Positions 1 through 14,400 are shown, counted from the first letter of the stretch. The stretch: DNA of 64,000 nt from Pithys albifrons albifrons (GCF_047495875.1 NC_092465.1:1480501-1544500), one strand, 5' to 3'. Numbers and translations: made by a program. Notes: generated from the sequence alone by a model not told the origin.

Positions 1-84
1 GTTACTATTAAAAATTACCTGGTACTTCCCAGTGAAGTTGTTCTTGGAGCCACAACCAAGCCCCAATTATTGATGCCAGGCATG

Positions 85-185
85 GAAGTGGCAGGTTGGG
101 CTGGTGGGAGGTGCCCCAGGGCAAGGGGGGGCACTGGAGGAGCTTTCGGGTCCTTTCCAGCCCAAACCCGTCTGGGATTTCCTGA
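85..185 (+). mobile_element. CR1 3'-end fragment
   Basis: Carries GGGCTGGTGGGAGGTG followed by a TTTCCAGCCCAAACC tail, matching the 3' end seen in better copies such as 16763-17158. Truncated and diverged. Confidence 0.65.
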
Positions 186-496
186 TTAAGGCATTTTTCC
201 CAGTTAGGTCCCCTCACCCTCCTGCCTTTTTCTTTGGGAATTTGTCAGGCAGGTGGGAAAAGTGTGTTTATTTTCCTGTATTTTTACAGAAATGCTGCAA
301 GTCCGATGGTGCTTTTGAGGGCAGATCCCTCCCATAATTTCAGAATCCCTCTTAGAGCCCGGGCATTAAAAGACAAGTGTATTTTTATCCAGAGGTCACT
401 GGGCTTTAAAGGCCACCAGGACACACACTCAGCACTCCAGGGCAGATTGGCTGATTTTCAGTCCTGCTCAGAGCCATCTGTGGGCTCTTTCCCCCC
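186..496. other. Unremarkable intergenic sequence
   Basis: No gene, array or CR1 end recognised. Confidence 0.4.
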
Positions 497-1112
497 AGAT
501 CCTGTGTGAGAGCCCAGATTTCTGTGTCCATATTTTACATTTATTTCCCCCAAATCCTGTGTGAGATCCCAGATTTCTGTGTCCATATTTGCATTTATTT
601 GCCCCAAATCCTGTGTGAGATCTCAGATTTTTGTGTCCAAATTTACATTTATTTCCCCCAAATCCTGTGCTGAGATCCCAGATTTTTTTGTCAATATTTC
701 ACATGAATTTCCTCCAAATCCTGTGTGAGATCCCAGATTTCTGTGTCCATATTTAACCTTTATTTCCCACAAATCCCATGCTGAGATCCCAGATTTTTGT
801 GTCCATATTTGCATTTATTTCCCCCAAATCCTGTGTGAGATCCCAGATTTTTTTATCAATATTTCACATTAATTTCCTCCAAATCCCGTGTGAGATCCCA
901 GATTTTTGTATCCGTATTTACTATTTATTTCCCCCAAATCCTGTGTGAGATCCCAGATTTTTGTGTCCATATTTTACATTTATTTCCCCCAAATCCTGTG
1001 CTGAGATCCCAGATTTTTTTATCAATATTTCACATGAATTTCCTCCAAATCCTGTGTGAGATCCCAGATTTCTGTGTCCATATTTCACATTTATTTCCCC
1101 CAAATCCTGTTC
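497..1112. repeat. 54-55-bp minisatellite, 11 copies, with trimer higher-order pattern
   Basis: Units begin CTGTG(C)TGAGATCCCAG about every 55 bases from 501 to 1103. Three units (664, 829, 993) carry a distinct TTTTTTTRTCAATATTTCACAT variant; the others carry TGTGTCCATATTT. The variant recurs every third unit. The array is AT-richer than its surroundings. Confidence 0.95.
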
Positions 1113-1726
1113 CTTGTTCCTCTGGCCACATCCAGGATTCCCACAGTCACCTCCCTCTGCCATTTGAGTTTCTCTTCCCCACAAGATCCCCACAGTCACC
1201 TCCCTCTGCCGTTTGAACCTGATTTTCCTTTCCCAGACATTGATTATTTCAGGAGTCAAAGCAAATTTATGGAACCCTTGAGGAGCTTCCAGTGCAAACC
1301 CAGAACAGCCCCAGCCCAGCCCCAGCGGCAGCCCAGAGATTCCCAGCGGGATGTTCCATCCCTGGCTCCTGGTGAGAGCTGCAGGAGGGGCCGGGCAGGA
1401 GATGACCCGACTGTCCCTCCTGGAGCAAAGCCCACCCAGGACCTCTGGCCATGGCAGGACCACTCTGGGTTCCAAAGCAGCAACACGAAGGACACCCAGC
1501 TCTGGGAAAATCGATTATTTCCCCCTTCTGATATCTGGGCACACAAAAATGGGTTTATTGCTCTCTGAGCCGAAGGGAGGATACAGAAAAAGCCTCCTTA
1601 AAAAATCTGCTCTTGCAGTCAAGGCTTAATTACAGCTCATTAAGTTGTGTCACAGCACTGGGAGCTGCGGTTCGGCTCGTGGGTGATGGAGCAGTTTGTC
1701 CCTCCTTCTCCTGGGGGTGGTTTAAT
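1113..1726. other. Intergenic sequence with short direct duplication
   Basis: CCACAGTCACCTCCCTCTGC occurs twice about 50 bases apart, near 1140 and 1190. Otherwise nothing recognised. Confidence 0.5.
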
Positions 1727-2632
1727 GAGAGGAGGGGAGAGGGGAGGAGAGGGAGGGGGGGAGAGGAGAGGAGGAGAGGAGAGGGAGGAGGAGAGGGAGG
1801 AGGAGAGGGAGGAGGAGAGGGAGGAGGAGAGGGAGGGGGAGAGGGAGGGGGAGAGGGAGGGGGAGAGGGAGGGGGAGAGGGAGGGGGAGGGGGAGAGGGG
1901 GAGAGGGGAGAGGGGGAGAGGGGGAGGGGGGAGAGGGGGAGAGGGGGAGAGGGGGAGAGGGGGAGAGGGGGAGAGGAGGAGAGGGGGAGAGGAGGAGAGG
2001 GGGAGAGGGGGAGAGGGGGAGAGGAGGAGAGGGGAGAGGAGGAGAGGGGAGAGGAGGAGAGGAGGAGAGGAGGAGAGGGAGAGGAGAGGAGAGGAGGAGA
2101 GGGGAGAGGGGGAGAGGAGGAGAGGAGGAGAGGGGGAGAGGGGGGAGAGGGGGAGAGGGGGAGAGGGGGAGAGGGGGAGAGGGGGAGAGGGGGAGAGGGG
2201 GAGAGGGGGAGAGGGGGGAGAGGGGGGAGAGGGGGGAGAGGGGAGAGGAGGAGAGGGGAGAGGAGGAGAGGGGGAGAGGAGGAGAGGGGAGAGGAGGAGA
2301 GGGGAGAGGGGAGGAGAGGGAGAGGGGAGGAGAGGGAGAGGGGAGGAGAGGGAGAGGGGAGGAGAGGGAGAGGGGGAGGAGAGGGAGGGGGGAGGAGAGG
2401 GAGGGGGGAGGAGAGGGAGGGGGGGGAGAGGGAGGGGGGAGAGGGAGGGGGGGGAGAGGGAGGGGGGGGAGAGGGGAGGAGAGGGGAGGAGAGGAGAGGG
2501 AGAGGGGAGGAGAGGAGAGGGAGAGGGGAGGGAGAGGGGAGGGAGAGGAGAGGGAGAGGGGAGGGAGAGGGGAGGGAGAGGGGAGGGAGAGGGGAGGGAG
2601 AGGGGAGGGAGAGGGAGAGGGGAGGGAGAGAG
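1727..2632. repeat. 906-base uninterrupted polypurine (GGGGAGA-like) tract
   Basis: Every base from 1727 to 2632 on the plus strand is A or G. The tract is built of GAGGGGGA, GAGGA and GGGAGA variants in blocks. The flanks return to mixed sequence at once. Long open frames here (Gly/Glu/Arg on plus, Pro/Ser/Leu on minus) are compositional artefacts. Confidence 0.98.
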
Positions 2633-3354
2633 CTGGCTCAGCCATCCCCACCCATCCAGGAAGGATCCAAAGCCCCCTGAGCACCCAGAGCTGCAGGAAA
2701 GGACCTTCTCAAAAACAAAAGCACAGTTCTGGTCCTTCAAAAGACACTTCGTGTGAAACAATCGATAGAGGTGAATCCCAACAGTCACTTTTTCCTTCCA
2801 ATCCTTGGGGACATCCCTGCTCCCACCACAGACAAGGGAACTGCAGCCAGGAATGCTGGTGTGGACCTTCCCCCCCCACCACCAGCCTGGGGGGGTCACA
2901 ACACCCCTTTTAACACTGTCAGACTTGTTTGAACAACTTCTTGTCTCCTTTCCTGGGTTTCTTTGGACATTCCTAATCCAATAACAGTTACTGACCCCAC
3001 TGTATCCCCCTGCTGAGTCTGTTGCACCAGGTGGTGCCAGCGGGAATTCCACAACCCACGTGGGAATTCAGGCATTGTTTTCCCCCTTCACAAGTTGCAC
3101 CATTTATTTGGCTGTCTCAGCCCCCCCATCACATCCCAGAGCTCGGCAAGGCTGGTTTGGGTCTCAGGGCTCCTCCCCAAATAATTAACGCACTTAATTA
3201 GTTACTGCCCTTGATTGCAGATGTTTCCTTGGCAACAGCTCTTGAGCTGAGACAGAGACACCTGCAGAGTCACCAGGAGGGGAACCTCTGGGAGCTGCTG
3301 GTGCCACAAATCTGGGGAACTCCAGCACTTGGAAAGTGCAGCATCCCCACCCCT
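2633..3354. other. Unremarkable intergenic sequence
   Basis: No gene or repeat recognised. Confidence 0.4.
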
Positions 3355-3430
3355 GGGCTGTGCGAGGGGTCCCTGCCCAGGGCAGAAGGTGGGACTGGTC
3401 CCTCCCAACCCAAATCATTCCAGATATCCA
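3355..3430 (+). mobile_element. Possible degraded CR1 3' end
   Basis: GGTCCCTGCCCAGGGCAG, then GGTGGGACTGG and TCCCTCCCAACCCAAATCAT, parallels the CR1 tail. Weak because it is short. Confidence 0.45.
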
Positions 3431-5119
3431 ATATCAAGCAAAGATTAAAATTTACAGGGGTGGTTCTTAAAAAACCCAGTTTTAAAGCAAATAAACCTCT
3501 ATCTCACATAAACCCCACACACAACACTTAAATTTAAACTACTATAATTTTTCATTTCCTGCTTTAATATTTCAGGCATTGCATGTTGAGAAACTGCTCA
3601 CACATCAAGCCCCACAGAAATACCCTTTTGTCTTGCTGAGATGTGCAGAAATCTCCCTTTTTCTGCAGTGCTGACTTGGTGTTTGTGGGACAGCAACTCA
3701 AACGAAGTTAAGGCCAATTATTTCTCATCTCAGGACCTCAAGCACATATAAAATATTCTTTGCACATTGTAGTGGAGACCAGGCTGGGAAAGGGTCCCAG
3801 ACTCCTCCCATCAGTGGCACAGGGAGGGTCTCCCAAGCCCCGATTTCCCTGCTGGGATCACCAGAAAATGCTCCTTCCTTGTTACCAAGAATGGCCAATA
3901 AATTCAGAGGGTGCAAAGCAGGACCAGAGTAAGTGGGAGAGCCCAGAGTGAGCAGCAGCAAGCCCAGGGGAGCCAGCAGGATTTGGGAATTTCCCTCTCA
4001 AACAAAGCCCTCTGTGCTCCCAGAGCTGCAAATGAACCTGTTCTAAGCCAGGGCAGGAGGTTTGGCTGGGGCTGGGAAGCACCTTGAGCTCCTCACCCAC
4101 CTCCCATCCCAGTTTCCCCCTGAGGACCAGCCAGGACCAGCCCCTGCAAACTGGGCTGAAAAGACACCTGAGAGCACAAAGATGTTGTCCCACCTCACTG
4201 ACCTCACTCCCAAATCAAATTAATTAAGAAATAGTGTATCCTACCTCTCATTCCATGTGGTGCTTCCAGGACAGGCTCTGCTGCAGCTTCTCCTGGGACA
4301 GGTGACAAACTCAGGCCCAGCTCAGAGGTGGGGTTTATCCAAGCCTGGCACAGCCTCTTCCTCCCTTGCCCAGGCTCCCCCCAGCCCAGGACACCTGGAG
4401 CTGCTGACCAGGAGGTGGGAAGGGCTGGACCCTCAGCCTGGTTCCCTTTATTCCATTCCCAGCTCCCAAAGTAAGAGGTGACTCCATCCCATCCAAATAA
4501 ACCCCCTCTCTCATCCCTTATCCATCGAAACAGGGACTGGGTGTTGTTCTGTGGGAAAAGGATCTGGTGGCATTGGCAGATTAATGGGATTTTTAATTGC
4601 CCTTTGCAAAGGACACTGTCAGCTGCTACTCTGAGCAGAGTGTTCCACATTATCCCAAGATCCAAGGCCTTTGAGAAGCCTGAAATATTAAGGAAATATT
4701 GATTATACATTGCCAGATTGTGAAGTTTGTTGTGTGGACCAGGAATTTGTTGGGATCAAACTGAGAACTGACTCTAAAATGGATTTTCAGTCCCAGAGAT
4801 TTTTTGGTGTTTTCACCCCATGCACTTGAGCTCTGCATGGGAATGTTTTCCAGCACATCTGCACCAGCTGGAACCTCTTCCCCACAGCCTCTGGATTTCT
4901 CCACAGGTGCCAGTGCAACATCTCCCAGGTGGATTTGGGAATTACCAGCAGATTGGCTTCCAGCTGCTCACAGATGGCACTTCGGGATGTGACTGATGGC
5001 ACAGCAACCCAGAGGCTGCTTTCCTTAAAATGGTGCTTTGCTCAGTCTTGCTTTTCCCAAAAAATCTATCAAAACATAATTTAAGTTAATTTAAATACCA
5101 GGTGTTAATTATTCCTTGG
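3431..5119. other. Non-repetitive intergenic sequence
   Basis: AT-richer stretch without arrays or recognisable CR1. Open frames are short and unlike any protein I know. Confidence 0.4.
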
Positions 5120-5785
5120 TTTGATAGAATCCTGGAATGTTTGGTTGGAAGGATCTTAAAGATCATCTCAGTCCATGGGCAGGGACACCTCCCACCAGCC
5201 CAGGTGGCTCCAGCCTGGCCTTGGACACTCCCAAGGATCCAGGGGCAGCCACAGCTTCTCTGCCCAACCTGTGCCAGGGTCTGCCCACCCTCCCACCCAC
5301 CAATTCCTTCCCAATATCCCCCCAGCCCTGCCCTCTGGCAGTGGGAAGCCATTCCCTGTGTCCTGTCCCTCCATCCCTTGTCCCCAGTCCCTCTCCAGCT
5401 CTCCTGGAGCCCCTTCAGGCCCTGCCAGGGGCTCTCAGGTGTCCCTGGAGCCTTCTCTTCTCCAGGTGACCCTCCCAGCTCTCCCAGCCTGGCTCCAGCC
5501 CAGAGGGATCCAGCCCTGCAGCATCTCTGGGGCCTCCCCTGGACTCTCCAGCAGCTCCAGGTCCTTGTGCTGCTGTTCCCAGGGCTGGGGCAGCTCTGCA
5601 GGGTGAGGGGTCCCACCTGAGGGGGCAGAGGGGCAGAGTCCCCCCCTCTCCTGCTGCCCACACTGTGGGATCAGCCCAGCACAGGGGGGATTTTCTGGAA
5701 TGTGAACACACTTGGCATGGGCATGTGGAGCTTCTTCTCCACCAACAGCCCCAAGTCCTTCTCCCCAGGGCTGCTCTCCCTGCAA
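5120..5785 (-). mobile_element. CR1 retrotransposon, longest single 3' portion of its type here
   Basis: Minus orientation with its 3' end at the left (GAATCCTGGAATG near 5128). It continues through GGCAGGGACACCTCCCACCA, GTGTCCTGTCCCTCC and CTTCTCTTCTCCAGG to a segment near 5727-5770 including CCCCAAGTCCTTCTCC. That last phrase matches my memory of more 5' CR1 sequence. It is 5'-truncated, about 660 bp. Confidence 0.9.
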
Positions 5786-6574
5786 AACTGAATCAAACCC
5801 CACCAATCCCTGGGATTGGTTTCCACACTTCCATTATGGATTTTTCCACTTTTTCTAACAAAGTGGAGGAGAACCAAGTTGAGAATATTTATAGCCTGGA
5901 GGATCCCGTGGTGGGACATGAGCTGTGCTGCCAGCAGGGGGTTCCCAGCTGGAGCCTGGGATGAAAGGGATCCTGGCACAATCCTGCCTCAACATTCAAA
6001 GGAAAAGCTCCTGAAAACACCTGCCTGTTCTCTTCATTAAGCTCTGCTGATGAGCAGCTCGGGGGAGCTGATCAGCACAGATAATTCTCCATGTCTAAGT
6101 AGAATAAACAAATCCAGTTCAAGTCAGCCCCCAAATGAGGGTGTATTTATGGGTAATTACAGTGGGATTCACCCGGAATGGCACCCAGTGTGTTTCCTCC
6201 ATCCCCTGACCGAGGTGTTTTATAAATACTCCATTTCTCACTGCCTCACATCGAGCAGTTGAAAAGCCCAAGTCTTGTTTTCATTGCACTGATGAAAACA
6301 GAACAAATTCAGACAGTAAGTAAAGTGAAAATGTGGAAAAAATATATGAAAAAACCCCACAAAGCTGCAAGGGTTCTAAAATCTCCCTGGGGACATCCCC
6401 AGACTTTCATGAGCCACTGGAATTCCCAGGGTAAATCCCACAGCAGAGGGGGGTGTTTAGGAGGCGTGTTCTACCCCCGGGATCCATCCAGGGTACCCTA
6501 AGCCTGGCACGTGGGTACCCGGAGAGGGGCTGTGCCCCTCAGTGCCCCTCGGTGGTCCCCAGGCTGGGGGTGTA
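5786..6574. other. Unremarkable intergenic sequence
   Basis: No gene or repeat recognised. Confidence 0.4.
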
Positions 6575-6790
6575 ATGATTTCCACTGCCAGAGGGCAGGG
6601 CTGGGGGGGATATTGGGAAGGAATTGGTGGCTGGAAGGGTGGGCAGGCCCTGGCACAGGTTGGGCAGAGAAGCTGTAGCTGCCACTGGATCCCTGGGAGT
6701 GCCCAAGGCCAGGCTGGAGCACCCTGGGCAGGTGGGAGGTGTCCCTGCCATGGACAGGACGAGATGGGCTTTAAAGTTCTGGGATTCCAC
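6575..6790 (+). mobile_element. CR1 3' end
   Basis: TTTCCACTGCCAGAGGGCAG through GGTGGGCAGGCCCTGGCACA to GGTGTCCCTGCC and a degraded GGGATTCCA tail. 5'-truncated. Confidence 0.85.
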
Positions 6791-6945
6791 GGCTCGTCAT
6801 TCCAGCCTGGTCGGGCAGGGCCAGGGATCTGGAGCTGGGGCAGGAGAGGGGCTCTGCGGGGACAGAGACTCGGGCGGGCGCTCCCCCGAGTTCAGATGGG
6901 ATTTCTGCCCCGAAGAGAAGCTCTGTCCGTCCCCACGCTCGCCCC

Positions 6946-6985
6946 CGTGGCCATCCCCGTGGCCATCCCCGTGGCCAGCCCCGGT
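6946..6985. repeat. 12-bp repeat, three copies
   Basis: GTGGCCATCCCC repeats near 6948-6983, just upstream of the next array. Confidence 0.8.
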
Positions 6986-7083
6986 GCCCGGTGCCCACGG
7001 TGTCACCAGGTGGCACTGCTGCCCCGGCAATCCCGGCTCGCTCCGCAACCCGGGGGCGCGCCCGGATCGGGCACGGCGCGGTG

Positions 7084-7650
7084 GGACAGGAACCGGGACA
7101 GGGACGGAAACCCAGAGCCGGGACAGGGACGGATACCCAGAGCCGGGACAGGGACGGATACCCAGAGCCGGGACAGGGACAGGGACGGACAGAGCCCAGA
7201 ACCGGGACAGGGACGGACACCCAGAGCCGGGACAGGGACGGACACCCAGGGCCGGGACAGGGACGGACAGAGCCCAGAACCGGGACAGGGACGGACACCC
7301 AGAGCCGGGACAGGGACGGACAGAGCCCAGAGCCGGGACAGGGACGGACAGAGCCCAGAACCGGGACAGGGACGGACACCCAGAGCCGGGACAGGGACGG
7401 ACAGAGCCCAGAGCCGGGACAGGGACGGACAGAGCCCAGAGCCGGGACAGGGACGGACACCCAGGGCCGGGACAGGGAGTGACAGAGCCCAGAGCCGGGA
7501 CAGGGACGGACAGAGCCCAGAGCCGGGACAGGGACGGACAGAGCCCAGAGCCGGGACAGGGAGTGACAGAGCCCAGAGCCGGGACAGGAGCGGACAGAGC
7601 CCAGAGCCGGGACAGGGAGTGACAGGAGCCCAGAGCCGGGACAGGGACAA
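7084..7650. repeat. 25/28-bp GC-rich minisatellite, about 21 copies
   Basis: Units share AGAGCCGGGACAGGGACGGA and differ by CACCC versus CAGAGCCC, giving 25- or 28-bp forms. The mixture lets several frames stay open as Arg/Gly/Thr/Asp-rich spurious proteins. Confidence 0.95.
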
Positions 7651-8760
7651 TCCCCTCCCTGAGCCTTGACAGGCTCTGCACCCACCTGACACTGCACTGC
7701 CCGAAATCTCTATCCCCAAAGCTCTGAGCAGCTTTTGTCACTGGGAAGCAGCAATACAATTTACTTTTCAATGCTAATCCAATTCCAGTTTGCAAACTGT
7801 AAGGATAAAAGTGCCCAAAGCAGTGCCAGGGATGAGAAGAGATTCAATCACAAATCCTGCCTTCATCCTGCCTTGAAATTCCAGTGGAGAGATAGGAAAA
7901 CCACCCAAGTGGGCCTGCTCAGACCAAGGCTACTCTTGATACTGTTTCCTTATCCCAGAAAACTAATAAAGATGAAACCACCATGTTAAAGATACTGTGC
8001 TATCCATAATTTCCCTTTTTGGTACATTTTGGACACAGTTGTGGTATTTTTCTGACACAACCATTACCACCATGAGGCTGCAATGCCCCCCCAAGTCGGG
8101 TCTAACTGCTGCTGCCTCACGGCTCCGGTAGAAAACACTCCCAAAGCACTTTCAGTTTAGGAATTGCAAGTGATAATCCATGGAAAACGCTAGAGATCCA
8201 TGGAGCAGGAGTGGGCATGTGGATCCAGCTCTCCTTGCCCTCAGCCACTCCCTTCCCAGAGCTGAAAGCACACACAGGACCTCCCAGACATAACTTAGGG
8301 AGGGGATCAATTTTCCTGTCGTAACTGAGGGATGGGAATAATTTTCCCAACTCCTGCTGAGGTGCCAAGAGCTGGGAGGTGGAGAGGGGCAGGAGGGCAG
8401 ACCTTGACCCACGTTCCTGCTGGGAAGGCACAGACCACACGCTGCAGGAATCATGTGGAGTTCCATCGACTCCTCCAGACTTTCTCTGGCTGAAATAACT
8501 GCCAGCACTCCCATTTCTAATTAGAATGAATTCTGTCTCCTTCCTCTGGCAGGAAAAACAAACTGTTCCCGCCGTGTCCCCTGTGATGAGGCAGTGGCAC
8601 ATCCAGCACGGCCGCGGGGGCGGGTGGCACTCGGGGATACACCGGGAGGGGACCCCCCGAGGGGACTGTCACCCCCAAGGGGGCCAAAGGGGGGCCTGCA
8701 GCGGGACCAGGGCGTGGGGAATGGGTTATATCCAGGCTCTGGATGGTTGGGTCAGTTATT
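7651..8760. other. Non-repetitive intergenic sequence
   Basis: No array or CR1 end recognised; no credible coding frame. Confidence 0.4.
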
Positions 8761-8885
8761 CATGGACTCATGGAATTGTTAGTTGGGAAAAGCCCTCTCG
8801 GACCATCGAGTCCACCCATCCCCCAGCGCTGCCACACCCACCACTAACCCGCGTCCCCAAGTGCCACATCCACACATGAAACAGC
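8761..8885 (-). mobile_element. CR1 3' end (different subfamily)
   Basis: ATGGAATTGTTAGTTGGGAA, then CCATCGAGTCCACCCATC and AAGTGCCACATCCACAC, matches the other CR1 tail type seen at 21176 and 29093. Confidence 0.8.
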
Positions 8886-11064
<2,179 letters not shown>

Positions 11065-11546
11065 CCGCCCGAGCCCCGGGGGACAGCGCCCGGCCCTCCT
11101 GCAGACACACCGCCGGGCTGACTTGGAGCTTTTTCCTCCTTGAAAACCCTTCCACGGAGGATTCCCGGGATCCCGGAGGCCGCGGAGATACGCGGGGCGC
11201 CCGGAGCCGCCCGCCCCGTCCCGTCCCGTCCCGTCCGCCCGCGGGCTGCCAAGTAAAACGTGCTCTGATGGCAACAGGTCTGGGGGTCCTTATTCCGTCC
11301 TGCTCCATCCAAACCTCCCTCCCTGCGGGTCGCGGGTGCCGCGGGAGGGGCTCGGGGGGCGGCCGGGCTGCGTCGGGATGAAGCTTTCCCTCTCCCCTCG
11401 GGCCCGGCCGTGCAGGTTTGTCCTCGCAGCTGTGCTAAACCCTCCCTTTCCCAGCGCTTTTCCAGCCGCCCCGGGCTCACAAGGCTGCTGAACGTGGGAC
11501 CCGCGTCCCTGGGTGCGGGGATGATGCTGGGACCGCGGTCCTGCCC
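11065..11546 (+). other. Immediate 3' flank of RPRML
   Basis: GC-rich sequence holding a CCCGT pentamer repeated four times near 11217-11240 and the AGTAAA hexamer. No second exon or other gene is seen. Confidence 0.4.
11252..11257 (+). terminator. Candidate RPRML poly(A) signal (AGTAAA)
   Basis: The variant hexamer AGTAAA lies 188 bases after the stop codon and is followed by G/T-rich TGCTCTGATGG and CTGGGGGTCCTT. It would give a very short 3'UTR. The first canonical hexamer on this strand is at 12260. Confidence 0.35.
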
Positions 11547-11650
11547 CGCGCATCCCGTGCATCCCGCGTATCCCGCGCATCCCGCGGATCCTGCGCATCC
11601 CGGGCATCCCGCGCATCCCGTGGATCCCGCGCATCCCGTGGATCCCGTCC
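11547..11650. repeat. 9-bp minisatellite (CGCATCCCG-like)
   Basis: About 11-12 copies of GCATCCCGC/GGATCCCGT follow the RPRML exon. Because the unit is a multiple of three, the minus strand reads as a spurious Gly-Met-Arg/His repeat. Confidence 0.9.
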
Positions 11651-13189
11651 GTGGCCACGGAAACAACCCAAAGCACGGCTGTTGTGTCCCCTCAGCCCGG
11701 GTTTGGCTCTGGAAAACCGCAGCCCCCGGTTTTTGTCAATCCAACTAAAAGCCTGACCAACAGGTGACTTTGCTCGGTCACGTTTAAAGGAGGCAGGAGC
11801 TGCTGCTCGCCCAGGGTTGTGTTTTCTCCGTCCGTTTCTAACGCAGGGACACCAGAGCATCTCTCTGAGCTGTTTATCACATCCCCGGGGGCTCCGCTGG
11901 CTGCTGGTGATAAATCAATGTCTCCGCCTTTGCTGGAAGGGCGGTGGGACCGGCACAGACGCTGCCAGGGACCACAGCAGCAGGATGGGGGCAAAAAGGG
12001 CTTAACTGTGTGTCTGGGAGATAATAGTTCTCATGACACCCCAATTCCTGCAGTAAGATGTTAATTGTCGGTATTTTTAACGCTGAGAGGAATCGGGAAG
12101 TTTTCTGGGGCAGCCGCACAGCTCTCGGGCTTCTTGGTTTATTATCCTGGGTGTGAAGATGGCCGAGCTGCCAAAGTGTTCCAGACACCTCCAGGAGATG
12201 TTATCAGGAGTGTTTAAATTGTGATGGACAAGGTGAAACTCATTGACACCTGAGCTAGAAATAAAGCTGGAACCTGCCACAGCCAGTTCCGAGGGAGCCT
12301 GAACCAAAGCAGAGCACCCCGAGCAGCCCAGTCCCCGCGGGCTCCCTCATTTACTGCCACATTTAAGGCAAAGACAAAGAACAGATCTGCCTGTTCTCTG
12401 GGGAACAAACACGCTGCGGACTCGGTCATTACATCCAAATAAATGTTCCTGAGCCAGCTCAGCTGAAACAGCCCCGAGAAATTGAACCAAAACTCTCCTT
12501 TGTTTACCCTTTAGTGCCAGAGATATGGTAGATAAGGCAGAATTTTAAGATAATAAGAGGGATAAACCATAAGAGAGAAAATTAATACAGATGTTGCAGC
12601 CCTTGCAGAGCATTTCCTGCTGTTTAATCTGCATCACTTGGTGGTGTTATGGAGAACAGAATCACTCCCATGTCCTGCCGTGCAAGGAGTGCCCTGCGTG
12701 CTTGGACACTTGGGGAGCTGGATTCATTAGGCATCTTTTATTAATTAAGGGGAATGTTTGGAGTATAACACATTTTGATGAACCTTTGCCAGAGGCCACA
12801 GGTTTTTCCATAAATCTGAGGGACCCTCAGGAGGTGGGAGCCCCCACCCTAATCCAGCGCTCATGACTCTTTAATCCCTGAGAAGATGCTCCATTTTAGG
12901 CAGGAAAAGGGCTGAGCAGATGCTCAGACACATCCAGCCCGTCCGTGGTGCTTGGATCCCTCTCTGTACCCTGGGGATTTGGAACTGGCACAGGGAATAG
13001 ATGGAGACTGGGATCTCCATGACCCCTCGGTGGGCAGGAGGATGGATGGGGAATGTCTCAGACCCCCCAGAGCTCTGGCATTGCCTCCCCCCAACACTGT
13101 GCAGGGGGATGGAGGGGCCCAGCTCCGAGTGGTGCCCGGGCAGGTGCCACCTGCCCATCCTCTGGGTGCCACAGGCACCTCCCTGCCCC
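11651..13189. other. Non-repetitive downstream flank
   Basis: Mostly unique sequence of moderate AT content, with two AATAAA hexamers at 12260 and 12438. No coding region, CR1 end or array was recognised. It may hold distal 3'UTR or regulatory sequence. Confidence 0.4.
12260..12265 (+). terminator. Candidate distal poly(A) signal (AATAAA)
   Basis: This is the first canonical AATAAA downstream of the RPRML stop. A second lies at 12438-12443, followed by TGTTCC. Use of either would give a 3'UTR of about 1.2-1.4 kb containing the 9-bp satellite. Confidence 0.35.
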
Positions 13190-13718
13190 AGGAACCTGCT
13201 CCTCCTGCCCAGGGAGTGCCTTGGGCCCTTCAAACACGTGTGTAGAGCCATGACCTGCATGTTCTAGAGTCAGGAACCTCCAGGGAGTGCCTTGGACCCT
13301 TCAAACTCATGTGTAGAGCCATGACCTGCGTGTTCCAGGGGCAGGAACCTCCAGGGAGTGCCTTGGGCCCTTCAAACTCATGTGTAGAGCCATGACCTGC
13401 GTGTTCCAGGGGCAGGAACCTCCAGGGAGTGCCTTGGGCCCTTCAAACACGTGTGTAGAGCCATGACCTGTGTGTTCAGGGGCAGGAACCTTCAGGGAGT
13501 GCCTTGGGCCCCTCAAACACGTGTGTAGAGCCATGACCTGTGTGTTCCAGGGGCAGGAACCTCCCAGGGAGTGCCTTGGGCCCCTCAAACACGTGTGTAG
13601 AGCCATGACCTGTGTGTTCCAGGGGCAGGAACCTCCCAGGGAGTGCCTTGGGCCCTTCAAACACGTGTGTAGAGCCATGACCTGTGTGTTCCAGGGGCAG
13701 GAACCTCCCAGGGAACGG
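13190..13718. repeat. 70-72-bp minisatellite, 7 copies
   Basis: TGTAGAGCCATGACC recurs at 13241, 13312, 13383, 13454, 13524, 13596 and 13668. Units also share CAGGGAGTGCCTTGGGCCC. The last copies are the most alike. Confidence 0.95.
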
Positions 13719-14146
13719 AGATTCTTTGGCTGCACCCATCATTTCAGGGGCACTTTGGGGAAAGCTCCTGGAAAGCTGGGAGGGGAGTCTGGGGGTCCCC
13801 AAGCCCAGCTCCATCTGCCTCTTGTGGTGCTGAGGGGTCAGGAAATGGGGGGATTTGGGATCAGAGCAGGGTGGATACCCCAGAGGGGGCTCCCCAGTCC
13901 TGCAGTTGGGATGAGGACAGTCCAACCCACTGCCCTGCTGCTTCTCTGTGCTGGTGCCTTCTTTGTTGGGCTGAAATGGTTGAGCAGTTCCATTTCAACA
14001 CCAAAGCTCCAGGGGCCTCTTGGTGATGTGCATTCCTGTTTCTCCATAATGTTTCCATCCATCACATTCCCAGAGGAGCAGACTGAGTGACCTGGGAGGC
14101 CTGAGCACCTCTCAGTCATTGCTGACAGATGATGGAAAGGGAGAAT
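13719..14146. other. Unremarkable intergenic sequence
   Basis: Nothing recognised. Confidence 0.4.
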
Positions 14147-14400
14147 CCTGGAATGTCTTGGGACCTTTAACAGTCAGATAGTCCCACCCCTGCCATGGGC
14201 AAGGACACCTCCCACCAGCCCAGGGGGCTCCAGCCTGGCCTTGGACACTCCCAGGGATCCAGGGGCAGCCACAGCTTCTCTGCCCAACCTGTGCCAGGGC
14301 CTGCCCACCCTCCCACCCAGCAATTCCTTCCCAATATCCCACCTGTCCCTGCCCTCTGGCAGTGGGAAGCCATTCCCTGTGTCCTGTCCCTCCAGGCCCT
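14147..14400 (-). mobile_element. CR1 3' end
   Basis: GAATCCTGGAATGTCTTGGG at left, then GGACACCTCCCACCAGCCCA through CCTGTGTCCTGTCCCTCC. 5'-truncated. Confidence 0.88.

Noticed and set aside
497..1112. CRISPR-like array
   Set aside because: Units are contiguous tandem repeats without unique spacers, in vertebrate DNA.
1613..3052. Open frames of 355-470 residues on both strands
   Set aside because: They arise from the polypurine tract, which cannot form stop codons in several frames. Composition is Gly/Glu/Arg or Pro/Ser/Leu only.
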